A stretch of DNA of 64,000 nucleotides from an uncultured Porticoccus sp. (GTDB taxonomy: Bacteria > Pseudomonadota > Gammaproteobacteria > Pseudomonadales > Porticoccaceae): contig NZ_CAJXST010000004.1 of assembly GCF_913061305.1 (NCBI RefSeq), positions 124,001 to 188,000 on the forward strand, written 5' to 3'. This document shows, piece after piece, positions 37,301 to 45,900 of the stretch. Under the pieces are notes generated by a model, which worked only from the letters and a program-made list of their open reading frames with translations, did not search any database and was not told where the DNA came from. Numbering within the stretch: the first letter of the stretch is position 1; every line of letters begins with the position of its first letter. The translations under genes and the position numbers were made by a program.

Positions 37301-37772
37301 GCATGCAGCCATAGATAGCCAACTGACCTATTACGAGGGCAAAGGCCCGGAAACCCTGCAAGGCTATATTCAGTGGTACTGGTATCTCACTGCTTTACCG
37401 CAAATCCTCAACCGCTTTCGCCAAAGTACAAAAAGCGTTCAGCTTTACCGTGTGACTAATGGTAGCGGTGACGCTTGGTTTACCGAGCGCGATGTCAAAG
37501 GGGAATTTAGTTACCTCAACACCGGTGAGTTTGCTCGCCATGACATTGTCTATCAAATCGCCACCACAGAGTTTACAAAGGTTCAGTCAGCACGGCTTTG
37601 GCTACAGCGCGATTATCTGCAGTTGCTACAGGCACAAAGTGAGTTACGCGAAATATCATTGAATAAGGCTGCAATCCTCTACGGAGAAATCAGCCTGGAT
37701 GTTTATCCAAATGCCATCAACAAAGCGTATGAATACAACGATCAGTTAGGTCTGTATGAAAAGGAAGAATGA
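34383..37772 (+). CDS. cas3: Cas2-Cas3 fusion, nuclease-helicase (type I-F)
   Basis: 1,129 residues. The fusion that defines type I-F: an N-terminal Cas2-like domain (about 1-95; MMVTFVSQCEKKALARSRRVLDAF), an HD nuclease domain with LAALLHDWGKASARF (His-Asp near residue 122) and THHRLPLP, then a superfamily-2 helicase. Helicase motifs are ASTGCGKTFA (Walker A, about 421), DEVDDF (about 580) and SSATIPP (motif III), with QLAGRVKRHRDGE near motif VI. It degrades DNA recruited by Cascade and partners with Cas1. The start is ATG 34383, overlapping the cas1 stop by four bases; the frame also has an upstream in-frame codon at 34365. Confidence 0.97.
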   Translation: MMVTFVSQCEKKALARSRRVLDAFADRIGDNTWQTVITQEGLLAVKKLLRKTASKNTAVSCHWIRSRSRTELVWVVGNKNKFNNQGAVPVNSTSTNRFYRDDLQDWQFLPTIRSLTCLAALLHDWGKASARFQQKLAKNYKGHGADRLRHEWVSCLLLKALISNTGNPNVDEGWLTTLKDGKIDEDALRTSLCKSSEKPLADLPSVAKLVAWLIVTHHRLPLPDDTKSGSSCTSLEGMLGMIDKSWGYENKVDDLASCLEFPEGLLTNSSKWLSQIKRWSAKLLDSQDVIAQAIDNGSYRVLLHHARLSLMLGDHYFSSLDIDQTRNWPNATGLLANTQKNKSPKQALDQHLVGVYESAKNIVGKLPVIENGLEPSFNTVELKRKSPTSYAWQDTATKKVRDWRKACNDTRKGFFAVNMASTGCGKTFANAKAMMALSEDGDSLRYILALGLRTLTLQTGDEYRERIFKKSDGCDLAVLIGSKAIADLHYQNKQEQTQEQVNHGSESVETLLADSDEVVYQGELPEEGLTTVLQSYKDRQLLYAPVLACTIDHIIAATETTRGGRYILPALRLLSSDLVIDEVDDFTGGDLIAIGRLIHLAGMLGRKVMISSATIPPAMAEGYFNAYQQGWLLYCKTRNAGPLVGCAWIDEFSTQVEDIGNQDQAAQDYRKIHDRYIEKRVEQLGKQAAKRKAIVIDCSPAMWGNDEHDQSGIANKKGVWFNRIAATTLDRHEQHHTIDSQTDLKVSFGVVRIANIQPCVQLTRFLLGYDWPENTEVRVMAYHSRQVLLLRHEQEKHLDGVLKRKEKQGEQPQAFNNELIRNHLDSIANQQPKVKNLLFILVATPVEEVGRDHDFDWAVIEPSSYRSIIQLAGRVKRHRDGEVEHPNIGILQYNWRTLKDGDKPREPRFCRPGYEVAGKLPKVKADGTKNYGAMQSHDLFKVVDETLIHTRLDATPRIQERQKSSQTQMALLEHAAIDSQLTYYEGKGPETLQGYIQWYWYLTALPQILNRFRQSTKSVQLYRVTNGSGDAWFTERDVKGEFSYLNTGEFARHDIVYQIATTEFTKVQSARLWLQRDYLQLLQAQSELREISLNKAAILYGEISLDVYPNAINKAYEYNDQLGLYEKEE

Positions 37773-37773
37773 T

Positions 37774-39339
37774 ATGGCAGAGGAAAAGAATGAGATCATC
37801 AAATTCTTAGATAAGATGAAACGATCTATAAAAAAGAGCACAGACGATAAAAGGCTTGAGGACGAGCACTGCAGGAGTGATTGTTACGAGTTTATTTTTG
37901 GAAATTCATCAAAGGCTGTTGAATACAAAGATATTATTTTGTTTTTGCTTGGTGGAACGAAAAATATCCGGTTCCCAAGAAATGAACGTGATTATTATTT
38001 GTTGCTGCTTCTCGGTATCGAAATAAAGCCAAAGCTCACATTTAAGGATGCTTGTGATATATCCCACCCAATTGTTTTTGATGTTTTAAATGGATTGGAT
38101 ATAGATTCAATCCAATCTCTAGAAATCATTAAAATGGTAAAGCTTCATAATCGTGATTGTCTTAGTTATTTCCAGCTTTTCGAAAGTGCTATTGATTTAA
38201 ACGAATTTTCTATGACTGGCATAGTTGAGTTGGCAGAAAAAATAGTCGGAGATAGTAAATATGGGACGGTAATTACCCATTCATCTAAAATGACCAATCC
38301 AGCGTGTAAATATCCTAGGATATATTTTGACAGTGGTGAAAGATTAACGGACGGTTTAATTCGATCTGGTAACGTTATTACTGATTTCGATTTGCACATC
38401 GATGCATCCAAGCTGAAAGTCTTTAAATTCCTTGCACTCCCTGTCGAGAAAGACACTCTATTTGATCGTCTAAAGAGAGGTGATTTCGAGCCTTTGCAGG
38501 CAATATTTGGTGTTGATGATCAAACGGCAGAGGCCTGGTACGATCAGCTAAAACCTTGCATAACATCTCAAGACCATCGCACGCATGACCTTATTAAGCA
38601 GGTTTTGTTTCCTGTTGAAAATAGTTACCACCAGCTATCTTTGTTACAACCATCTGGTCTGGTTTTTAAGCTAAAAGAGCGAGTTGATCAAATAAATTCA
38701 CGTTCAGTGGATGCTTATTTGGGAAGAAAGTCCCAAAAAGATGATAAGTACTATGCTAATGGATTTAAAACAGTTCCAAACATTACTGTTACCAGGCACG
38801 GAGGCGAACACCCTAAAAATATAAGCGGTTTAAATAATAAGTATCAAAGCTGCTATTTGCTTGACTCACGTCCACCGTTTATAGAAAAAAGGGATGTGAA
38901 ACTCCCCACCAAAGATTTTTTTATCCAAAGCCTGCGTTTCTACGATTGTAGAGACATTCTGGAGCGGCTCGATAAGGTCTTCAAAATCGAGCGTGACGGC
39001 CAAATTCCACTGGATAATATTCGTAAGGGCAGAGATCGCTGCCTTGGCGACATCTTGGATGTGATCCTGCAGAAAATGATGGCGTTGAGAGACGTCTCAA
39101 CTCAACAGTATTGGCCGGAAACCAGCAAGTTACCGGCTTGGCAAACGTTCTGGCTATGTGACCAATATAAAGATCAGCGACTCCAGGAGGATGACTGGCT
39201 GTACAGCCTCTGTGACCAGATTGCCCGATGGGTAGCCAACGCTTACAAAGACACTATCAAACACCCTGTCATGCTAGGCGAGGCCGAGCGCCAGTACATT
39301 AAAGAATTTATAGAAGACAACAAGGAGGTGTTGAGATGA
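37774..39339 (+). CDS. csy1: Cas8f (Csy1), enlarged N-terminus
   Basis: 521 residues, against about 434 in the P. aeruginosa protein as I recall it. Large subunit of the I-F Csy complex that reads the PAM. Conserved blocks are SGERLTDGLIRSGNV, KLKVFKFLALPVE (about residue 212; about 116 in P. aeruginosa), PVENSYHQLSLLQPS, GGEHPKNISGLNN and a C-terminal helical region. About 95 extra residues lie in the N-terminal part. The first two thirds are strikingly AT-rich (20 of 60 GC at 37921-37980, 17 of 60 at 38101-38160), the end is not (29 of 60 at 39061-39120). The start is one base after the cas2-3 stop; AAGGAAGA precedes it. Confidence 0.93.
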   Translation: MAEEKNEIIKFLDKMKRSIKKSTDDKRLEDEHCRSDCYEFIFGNSSKAVEYKDIILFLLGGTKNIRFPRNERDYYLLLLLGIEIKPKLTFKDACDISHPIVFDVLNGLDIDSIQSLEIIKMVKLHNRDCLSYFQLFESAIDLNEFSMTGIVELAEKIVGDSKYGTVITHSSKMTNPACKYPRIYFDSGERLTDGLIRSGNVITDFDLHIDASKLKVFKFLALPVEKDTLFDRLKRGDFEPLQAIFGVDDQTAEAWYDQLKPCITSQDHRTHDLIKQVLFPVENSYHQLSLLQPSGLVFKLKERVDQINSRSVDAYLGRKSQKDDKYYANGFKTVPNITVTRHGGEHPKNISGLNNKYQSCYLLDSRPPFIEKRDVKLPTKDFFIQSLRFYDCRDILERLDKVFKIERDGQIPLDNIRKGRDRCLGDILDVILQKMMALRDVSTQQYWPETSKLPAWQTFWLCDQYKDQRLQEDDWLYSLCDQIARWVANAYKDTIKHPVMLGEAERQYIKEFIEDNKEVLR

Positions 39340-40277
39340 CCGAAAACCTGATTCTTCTGCCTCATATAAAGGTGCAAAACGCCAACGCCTTATCCAGCCC
39401 TTTCACCATTGGTTTTCCGGCTATGACGGCCTGGCTGGGGGCTGTGCATGCATTGCAGCGTAAATTGAATATGCAGGATTCCCCCGTTGATTTTTCTGCC
39501 GTTGGTGTCGTGGTGCATCACTTCGATTTGCAAACCTATAAAGGCCCAGGTGATTTTGTGCATTCCATTATTGGCACGGGCAACCCACTGGAACCCAAGT
39601 CCGAAAAAGATAAGCCAAAAGGTAATGCTGTTCGCTCTTCCTTTATCGAAGAGGCTCGCTGTCATTTGGAGGCGAGTTTGGTTATCGAATACAGCGGCAT
39701 TGAGGCCCAGGATGAATCGCAAATGTTGGAGCGATTACATCAATTAATGCTCGGCAATATGAAGCTGGCAGGTGGCGATATTTTGGGCTGTGGTGTACCT
39801 GAAATCGTACGTGATTTTCGGGTAACTAAACGCAAGTTAATGCCTGGCTATGCCTTGGTCGAGCGCCGCGATTTAATGCAGGAGGCCATGGTGAAGGGGC
39901 AAGACGCCATGGACGCAATGCTTGATTATCTAGCCATACATCACACCTCCAGTAAAGGCGAGAAGGACGGAGAGGAGCGTGTCCACTGGCAAAGTCAACG
40001 CAAAGCCACCGGGCCAGATGGTCAGAGAGGCTGGATTGTACCTATTGCCACCGGCTTTCATGGTGTTGGTGATCTGGACAGTGCACTTAACCAACGCGAC
40101 CCGGATACGCCACATCGCTTTGCCGAAAGTGTAGTGACCCTGGGTGAATTCAAAATGCCTTACCGCTTGGATTCACCCGAAGACTTACTCTGGCGCTACC
40201 AGGTAGAGCCAGAAAACAACCTTTATCTCTGCGTTCAACAAGCATTTGAACCTGAAACCACCCACAGCGATTACTAA
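39336..40277 (+). CDS. csy2: Cas5f (Csy2)
   Basis: 313 residues. Csy complex subunit that caps the crRNA 5' handle together with Cas8f. The start NLILLPHIKVQNANALSSPFTIGFPAMTAWLGAVHALQR is the Csy2 signature, and GGDILG and GWIVPIATGFHGVGDL follow. It overlaps csy1 by four bases (ATGA) and csy3 starts 20 bp downstream with AAGGAG. Confidence 0.95.
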   Translation: MTENLILLPHIKVQNANALSSPFTIGFPAMTAWLGAVHALQRKLNMQDSPVDFSAVGVVVHHFDLQTYKGPGDFVHSIIGTGNPLEPKSEKDKPKGNAVRSSFIEEARCHLEASLVIEYSGIEAQDESQMLERLHQLMLGNMKLAGGDILGCGVPEIVRDFRVTKRKLMPGYALVERRDLMQEAMVKGQDAMDAMLDYLAIHHTSSKGEKDGEERVHWQSQRKATGPDGQRGWIVPIATGFHGVGDLDSALNQRDPDTPHRFAESVVTLGEFKMPYRLDSPEDLLWRYQVEPENNLYLCVQQAFEPETTHSDY

Positions 40278-40297
40278 TTTATTCAAGGAGAAGCACC

Positions 40298-41332
40298 ATG
40301 GCTAAGAAAGAAAATACCGCATCTGTATTGGCGTTTGAGAAAAAATTGGTTCCCTCTGATGGCTATATCTACGGCTGCCAATGGGAGAACAAAGACGATG
40401 CAACTCCGCTCTCATTAAATGAGAAATCAGTGCGGGGGACGATTTCAAACCGTTTTGGGAAAAAAGATAAGGTTTTGGCTGACGATCCAATGGCTCTTGG
40501 TAAAAAGGTTGAGAGTCCTAACCTACAAACTGTCGATGCCTGCTCATTAGGGCCCCAGCAGGACACCCTGAAACTGCATTTCACGCTCAAGGTGCTGGGC
40601 GGATTGAAGCAGCCTTCAGCCTGTAATAACGCCGCGTTTAAACAAGGTTATCAGCAAGCTGTAAGCAATTACCTTGACACTGAGGGCATGAGAGAGCTTG
40701 CCAAGCGTTATGCGCTGAATATCGCTAATGCTCGGTTTTTATGGCGTAACCGCTTTGGTGCAGAAACTATTATGGTGCAAGTTAAAGCCTTGAATAAAGG
40801 CGCTGAACAAAGCTGGGAATTTGATGCACTGGAGTTGAACCCCCGGGATATGGAGACCACAACGGCCGATATCGATAGTCTTGCAGGACGTATTGCTGCT
40901 GCATTAACCAGTGACCACGACTTTTTGATGCTTGATATCAGCTGTTATGCCAAAGTGGGTAAAGCTCAGGATGTTTACCCCAGCGAAGAGCTGGTGCTGG
41001 ATAAGGGCAAAGGCAATAAAAGTAAAATCCTATATGCGGTTGATGGGATTGCAGCTATGCATTCCCAAAAAATCGGTAATGCCCTCAGAACAGTTGATAC
41101 TTGGTACCCTGAACACGGCGACTCGGTAGCATCTGCTGGACCCATTGCGATTGAACCCTATGGTGCAGTCACCAATTTGGGGAAAGCCTTTAGAACACCT
41201 GCCGACAAACAAGACTTCTATACCTTTTTTGATAACTGGGCACGTGGTGGCGAGTTATCACGAGTTGAGGATGAACATTACGTGATGGCTGTGTTGGTGC
41301 GTGGTGGTGTATTTGGCGAAAGTGATAAATAA
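40298..41332 (+). CDS. csy3: Cas7f (Csy3)
   Basis: 344 residues. Backbone subunit; six copies coat the crRNA. Signature motifs are ASVLAFEKKLVPSDGYIYGCQWEN at the start, ANARFLWRNRFGAE, and a C-terminal ITN-like AVTNLGKAFRTP with GGELSRVEDEHYVMAVLVRGGVFGE. A good AAGGAG ribosome site fits with its high required dosage. Confidence 0.96.
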   Translation: MAKKENTASVLAFEKKLVPSDGYIYGCQWENKDDATPLSLNEKSVRGTISNRFGKKDKVLADDPMALGKKVESPNLQTVDACSLGPQQDTLKLHFTLKVLGGLKQPSACNNAAFKQGYQQAVSNYLDTEGMRELAKRYALNIANARFLWRNRFGAETIMVQVKALNKGAEQSWEFDALELNPRDMETTTADIDSLAGRIAAALTSDHDFLMLDISCYAKVGKAQDVYPSEELVLDKGKGNKSKILYAVDGIAAMHSQKIGNALRTVDTWYPEHGDSVASAGPIAIEPYGAVTNLGKAFRTPADKQDFYTFFDNWARGGELSRVEDEHYVMAVLVRGGVFGESDK

Positions 41333-41343
41333 CAGGTGATGAC

Positions 41344-41895
41344 ATGAACTATTACCTCGATATTCACATTTTGCCGGACCCAGAGTTTAAAGAAACGGTA
41401 TTAATGAATGCTCTACACACCAAACTCCACAAAGCACTGTGCGACTTGGAGTCCACCACTATCGGAGTCAGCTTCCCCAATAATGAGCGTACGCTCGGTG
41501 ACCGTTTGCGATTGCATGGCTCAGCCGAGGTGTTAGACAAGCTTCAGTGCCAAAGCTGGATCGGCGGCATGAGTGGCTACTGCCTGCAAAGCGATATTCA
41601 GCCCGTGCCGTCAGATTCAAAGTTCCGTAACATCTCGCGCCAACAACCGACGATGAGTCCGGCAAAGCTTAAACGGCTATTTAAGCGTGGTTCTATAACA
41701 GACGATGAGGTTAAGCAGTACAAAGTTAAAATGTTTGCCAAAGGATTGGATAACCCATATTTGGAAATAGTGAGCGGTTCAAACGGTCAAAGACATAGGC
41801 GCTATATTAAATTTGGTCCCCTGTTGGATAACCCTATTAAAGGTGCTTTTGACCAGTTCGGTCTTTCCAAAATCGCTACCATTCCCTGGTTTTAA
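41344..41895 (+). CDS. csy4: Cas6f (Csy4), crRNA endoribonuclease
   Basis: 183 residues. It cuts the repeat RNA 3' of its hairpin and stays bound. N-terminal MNYYLDIHILPDPEF, catalytic His29 in ALHTKLHKAL, the arginine-rich groove helix (SPAKLKRLFKRG), and the terminal GLSKIATIPWF all match the family; His29 aligns with the catalytic His of P. aeruginosa Csy4. Last cas gene; no terminator follows, so transcription may continue into the toxin-antitoxin pair. Confidence 0.96.
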   Translation: MNYYLDIHILPDPEFKETVLMNALHTKLHKALCDLESTTIGVSFPNNERTLGDRLRLHGSAEVLDKLQCQSWIGGMSGYCLQSDIQPVPSDSKFRNISRQQPTMSPAKLKRLFKRGSITDDEVKQYKVKMFAKGLDNPYLEIVSGSNGQRHRRYIKFGPLLDNPIKGAFDQFGLSKIATIPWF

Positions 41896-41964
41896 ATCCG
41901 TCGATTTTGCCGGGTTGGACCAGTAAATAAGGATGAGTACCTGGCGATTGGCCAGAAACACGGG

Positions 41965-41993
41965 TTGGATAATCATATGATCGGCACTATAAT
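41965..41993 (+). promoter_or_regulatory. Sigma-70 promoter of the toxin-antitoxin pair
   Basis: TTGGAT (41965-41970), a 17-bp spacer, TATAAT (41988-41993). Near-consensus and 32 bp ahead of the antitoxin start, so the pair need not depend on cas transcription. Confidence 0.7.
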
Positions 41994-42014
41994 TCTGGCT
42001 AGTCTGTCTAGAAT
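41992..42014. promoter_or_regulatory. Inverted repeat, likely antitoxin operator
   Basis: ATTCT ... CTAG, 5 bases, CTAG, AAT: imperfect palindrome overlapping the -10 region. Antitoxins of the Phd/YefM family bind such sites to repress their own promoter. AGGAGAG (42015-42021) follows as the ribosome site. Confidence 0.55.
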
Positions 42015-42025
42015 AGGAGAGAAAG

Positions 42026-42274
42026 ATGACCGCATGGCAATTACAGGATGCTAAAAACCGCTTCAGTGCTCTGGTAAAAGCGGCAGAGAGCGAAGGGCCG
42101 CAGGTAGTTACCGTTCATGGTAAGGACAAGGCGGTATTACTTTCGGTCGAGGCTTACCAGCAATTGATACAGCGCAAAGGTAGTTTGCTGGACTTTTTTC
42201 AGAGTTCTCCGTGGGCCAAAACCGATATTGAAATTTCCCGCTCTCGGGATACAGGACGGGAAATCGAGCTGTGA
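42026..42274 (+). CDS. Phd/YefM-type antitoxin
   Basis: 82 residues. The start MTAWQLQDAKNRFSALVKAA is the Phd/YefM DNA-binding fold, with GKDKAVLLSVEAYQQL typical of the family and a flexible charged tail that would wrap the toxin. Its TGA overlaps the toxin's GTG (GTGA), so the pair is coupled. Own promoter and operator upstream. Confidence 0.9.
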   Translation: MTAWQLQDAKNRFSALVKAAESEGPQVVTVHGKDKAVLLSVEAYQQLIQRKGSLLDFFQSSPWAKTDIEISRSRDTGREIEL

Positions 42275-42696
42275 ACTATCTACTCGATACCTGCCTTCTG
42301 TCTGAGTTGCGCAAACCGGAACCGGATACAGGTGTGGTGGCATGGATTGCCGACATTGATGAGGCTAGGTTGTTTATCAGCGTTCTGAGCTTGGGCGAAA
42401 TCCAGAAAGGCGTCGCAAAACTGGAAAATGGTCGACGTAGGAACGCCTTGCAACACTGGCTCGAACAGGACTTGCTGTGCCGGTTTGCACAGAGGGTTTT
42501 ACCCTTTGATCTCGATATGGCGCTGGAATGGGGGTTGGCCAGCGCGGAGAGCGAAAGCCGGGGCAGACCGGCTCCGGTTATCGATGCGTTGCTAGCAGTA
42601 ACGGCGATAGCTCACAATCTCACCTTGGTGACACGCAATGACAAGGATTTTTCGGATTTTCCCGTAAAGGTGTTGAACCCGTGGGGCCAAAATTAA
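42271..42696 (+). CDS. PIN-domain toxin (VapC/FitB type)
   Basis: 141 residues, a ribonuclease toxin. Acidic metal-binding residues are in place: Asp6 (LLDT), Glu43 (LGEIQKG), Asp105 (VIDALLA) and Asp124 in TRNDKDF. It is paired with a Phd/YefM antitoxin, a common hybrid. It starts at GTG 42271 and lies between csy4 and the array leader, so the array can be inherited with it. RNA target unknown. Confidence 0.9.
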   Translation: MNYLLDTCLLSELRKPEPDTGVVAWIADIDEARLFISVLSLGEIQKGVAKLENGRRRNALQHWLEQDLLCRFAQRVLPFDLDMALEWGLASAESESRGRPAPVIDALLAVTAIAHNLTLVTRNDKDFSDFPVKVLNPWGQN

Positions 42697-42986
42697 ATTG
42701 GATCTGGCAGGGCATCCGGGAAATCAGGATGTAATCCTGCACATATTGTGGCACTGAATATTTCCAGCAATGACCTCTCACAAAACTTCAACTTTTCCAC
42801 TCCAAAGGGGTGGCTCTATATCAGGTAGTTTACGTTACCCACCTTGCCCTCCAGACCCAATGTTTTTCGTTCTTTAAAAATCAATATAAAAATTAAATAG
42901 TTACAAGACCACTAAAAATCATTGGGTAACACGATGGTTTTAAGCTAACTAATTGTTGTAGCTATTTTTTTGTGCTTTATACTTCA
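42697..42986 (+). promoter_or_regulatory. CRISPR leader region
   Basis: 290 bp from the toxin stop to the first repeat. The part nearest the array (42860-42986) is strongly AT-rich (for instance TCTTTAAAAATCAATA), as in active leaders where IHF bends DNA for Cas1-2/3 integration. Earlier there are two hairpins without T-runs: CAGGAT/ATCCTG (42725-42739) and CCACTCC/GGGGTGG (42797-42813). No exact IHF site was found. The degenerate repeat at the far end supports this side as the leader. Confidence 0.75.
42956..42983 (+). promoter_or_regulatory. Candidate pre-crRNA promoter
   Basis: TTGTAG (42956-42961), a 16-bp spacer, TATACT (42978-42983). The -10 sits only three bases before the first repeat, so transcription would begin inside it. 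Possible but not certain; a promoter further upstream is also feasible. Confidence 0.35.
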
Positions 42987-45900
42987 GTTCACTGCCGCAC
43001 AGGCAGCTTAGAAAAAGCGCAGAGAGTATGCCCAAGGCATCATTGAGTTCACTGCCGCACAGGCAGCTTAGAAACGCGTGTTCGGGGTAAGACTGGGCCT
43101 GACTGCGTTCACTGCCGCACAGGCAGCTTAGAAATGTCTCTGCCGGGTGTCCTAAAAGGGGCCAGCGTTCACTGCCGCACAGGCAGCTTAGAAATTCGAT
43201 CAGTCCGTATATCTCAAGGTCAAAACGTTCACTGCCGCACAGGCAGCTTAGAAAGATCCAATACCTGGCGATACGTCAGCCTGTGCGTTCACTGCCGCAC
43301 AGGCAGCTTAGAAATGTGTTCACGGAGCGGCCAGAAAATACCAAGTGTTCACTGCCGCACAGGCAGCTTAGAAAATAAAGTTCAAGGCTGATGGCAGCAT
43401 CGACCAGTTCACTGCCGCACAGGCAGCTTAGAAATGCAGCCGCTCAGTATAGGCAGCCTTTGATATGTTCACTGCCGCACAGGCAGCTTAGAAAAAAACG
43501 CAGTTGGATTGTATGAGTCAGCTGATGTTCACTGCCGCACAGGCAGCTTAGAAATATGGGTCGCGGAGCCAGTGGTCTGTAGTCATGTTCACTGCCGCAC
43601 AGGCAGCTTAGAAAATCACACTGAAGCGGCGGCGGCCCTGGGATACGTTCACTGCCGCACAGGCAGCTTAGAAACGGCTGCGGATTTGGCTGACGGAAAA
43701 ATACGGGTTCACTGCCGCACAGGCAGCTTAGAAATGCACAGATAGGGCCCCGCTATCCGCATCAGAGTTCACTGCCGCACAGGCAGCTTAGAAATGAATA
43801 AATACGGCGGTGGGCCATGGTTTGATGTTCACTGCCGCACAGGCAGCTTAGAAAACCAAAACTGACGGTGGTGGCGCTGCCGGTGGGTTCACTGCCGCAC
43901 AGGCAGCTTAGAAACCCATGGTGCGCGGCTGGTGCGGGTGGAAACGTTCACTGCCGCACAGGCAGCTTAGAAATGTTTATGCTGCAAGCAAAGTGAGGGT
44001 TAAAAGTTCACTGCCGCACAGGCAGCTTAGAAAATTCTGTTTGATTACCCTGGACATTACTTTAAGTTCACTGCCGCACAGGCAGCTTAGAAATGCCTGA
44101 ATGGGCACTACCTAAACCAAGGGATGTTCACTGCCGCACAGGCAGCTTAGAAATCAGGTCAGCGCCCCTCAGGTTAGCGCCCCTCGTTCACTGCCGCACA
44201 GGCAGCTTAGAAAAGCGTCTACGACAACTTTGCCTTCCACATGGAGTTCACTGCCGCACAGGCAGCTTAGAAAAGATTAAGAAGTCTGTCCGCCTCATTC
44301 TTTGCGTTCACTGCCGCACAGGCAGCTTAGAAAACTTAGCGAAGTCGATAGAGTCAAGGCAGCTAGTTCACTGCCGCACAGGCAGCTTAGAAATTCGCAA
44401 GGGACTTGAGAGGCTGGTAGTTAACGTTCACTGCCGCACAGGCAGCTTAGAAAATCGAGAACAACCGCGTTCTATCCAGCCCGCCGTTCACTGCCGCACA
44501 GGCAGCTTAGAAAATCCAAGTTGTAGCTCGTCGTAGCCCTTGGAAGTTCACTGCCGCACAGGCAGCTTAGAAAACGACATTGAACAAACCAGCCGCAAAT
44601 GATTTGTTCACTGCCGCACAGGCAGCTTAGAAATGCTCAAGCCCGGCCAGCGCCTCGGTGCTGATGTTCACTGCCGCACAGGCAGCTTAGAAATGCCCAG
44701 CGGCGGCGCGGTGACCAATATCACCGTTCACTGCCGCACAGGCAGCTTAGAAAAACACTGATGGTGCTCCGGCGTTTGCTGCTGCGTTCACTGCCGCACA
44801 GGCAGCTTAGAAATGAAAAGGGAGTAGCCGCGATACTGGGCAGCGGTTCACTGCCGCACAGGCAGCTTAGAAAAAACAGGAAGCCCAGCACCAGGAAGTT
44901 GATAAGTTCACTGCCGCACAGGCAGCTTAGAAAACCATCTCCTTGACCGCCTCAATAAAAGCGGTGTTCACTGCCGCACAGGCAGCTTAGAAAAACAGAA
45001 TGTAAAAATGCTGATCTTTCATGCTGTTCACTGCCGCACAGGCAGCTTAGAAAAGTGACATCAACGCGGGAAACCTTCCATAAAGGTTCACTGCCGCACA
45101 GGCAGCTTAGAAAGCTGGCGCATCTGGCTCCTGCGCTCTGCCTCCGTTCACTGCCGCACAGGCAGCTTAGAAAACGATGGCAATCAACGTGATGAGGCCG
45201 GTAACGTTCACTGCCGCACAGGCAGCTTAGAAAACGCTGACCTTTACCTGTGAATAATCAATTGCGTTCACTGCCGCACAGGCAGCTTAGAAAATTTTTT
45301 GCCCTTCTCAGTTGATAAAGTACGGGTTCACTGCCGCACAGGCAGCTTAGAAATGAACTTCCTATATCCGTGCATTCAAGGCCCGGTTCACTGCCGCACA
45401 GGCAGCTTAGAAAACCAGCGCCGCCGCCGGTAGTTTTGCCACCATGTTCACTGCCGCACAGGCAGCTTAGAAAAAGCAACCTGCTAGATCAGCTTATCGG
45501 CTGGCGTTCACTGCCGCACAGGCAGCTTAGAAATCCAATCCGTATAACAATTCATGGCAGCGGATGTTCACTGCCGCACAGGCAGCTTAGAAAAAGGACA
45601 CAAGAGCGGCATCCGTTGCCGTAGTGTTCACTGCCGCACAGGCAGCTTAGAAAATGCCCCTCCCTAGGGCGATTTTGAGGTATTCGTTCACTGCCGCACA
45701 GGCAGCTTAGAAAAGCAGGCGAATCTCTTTGCCCACGAACTGAACGTTCACTGCCGCACAGGCAGCTTAGAAATATAACAGCCAGCGCCTGGCTTTTAAA
45801 CTCATGTTCACTGCCGCACAGGCAGCTTAGAAAGCACAGTTCGTCACGCTGGCGAGTACGGCAATGTTCACTGCCGCACAGGCAGCTTAGAAACGCTGCG

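Noticed and set aside
33427-41895. Tn7-like CRISPR transposon (type I-F3)
   Set aside because: cas1 and an intact cas2-3 are present, Cas8f and Cas5f are separate genes, and no tnsA, tnsB, tnsC or tniQ is found, so this is a defensive I-F system.
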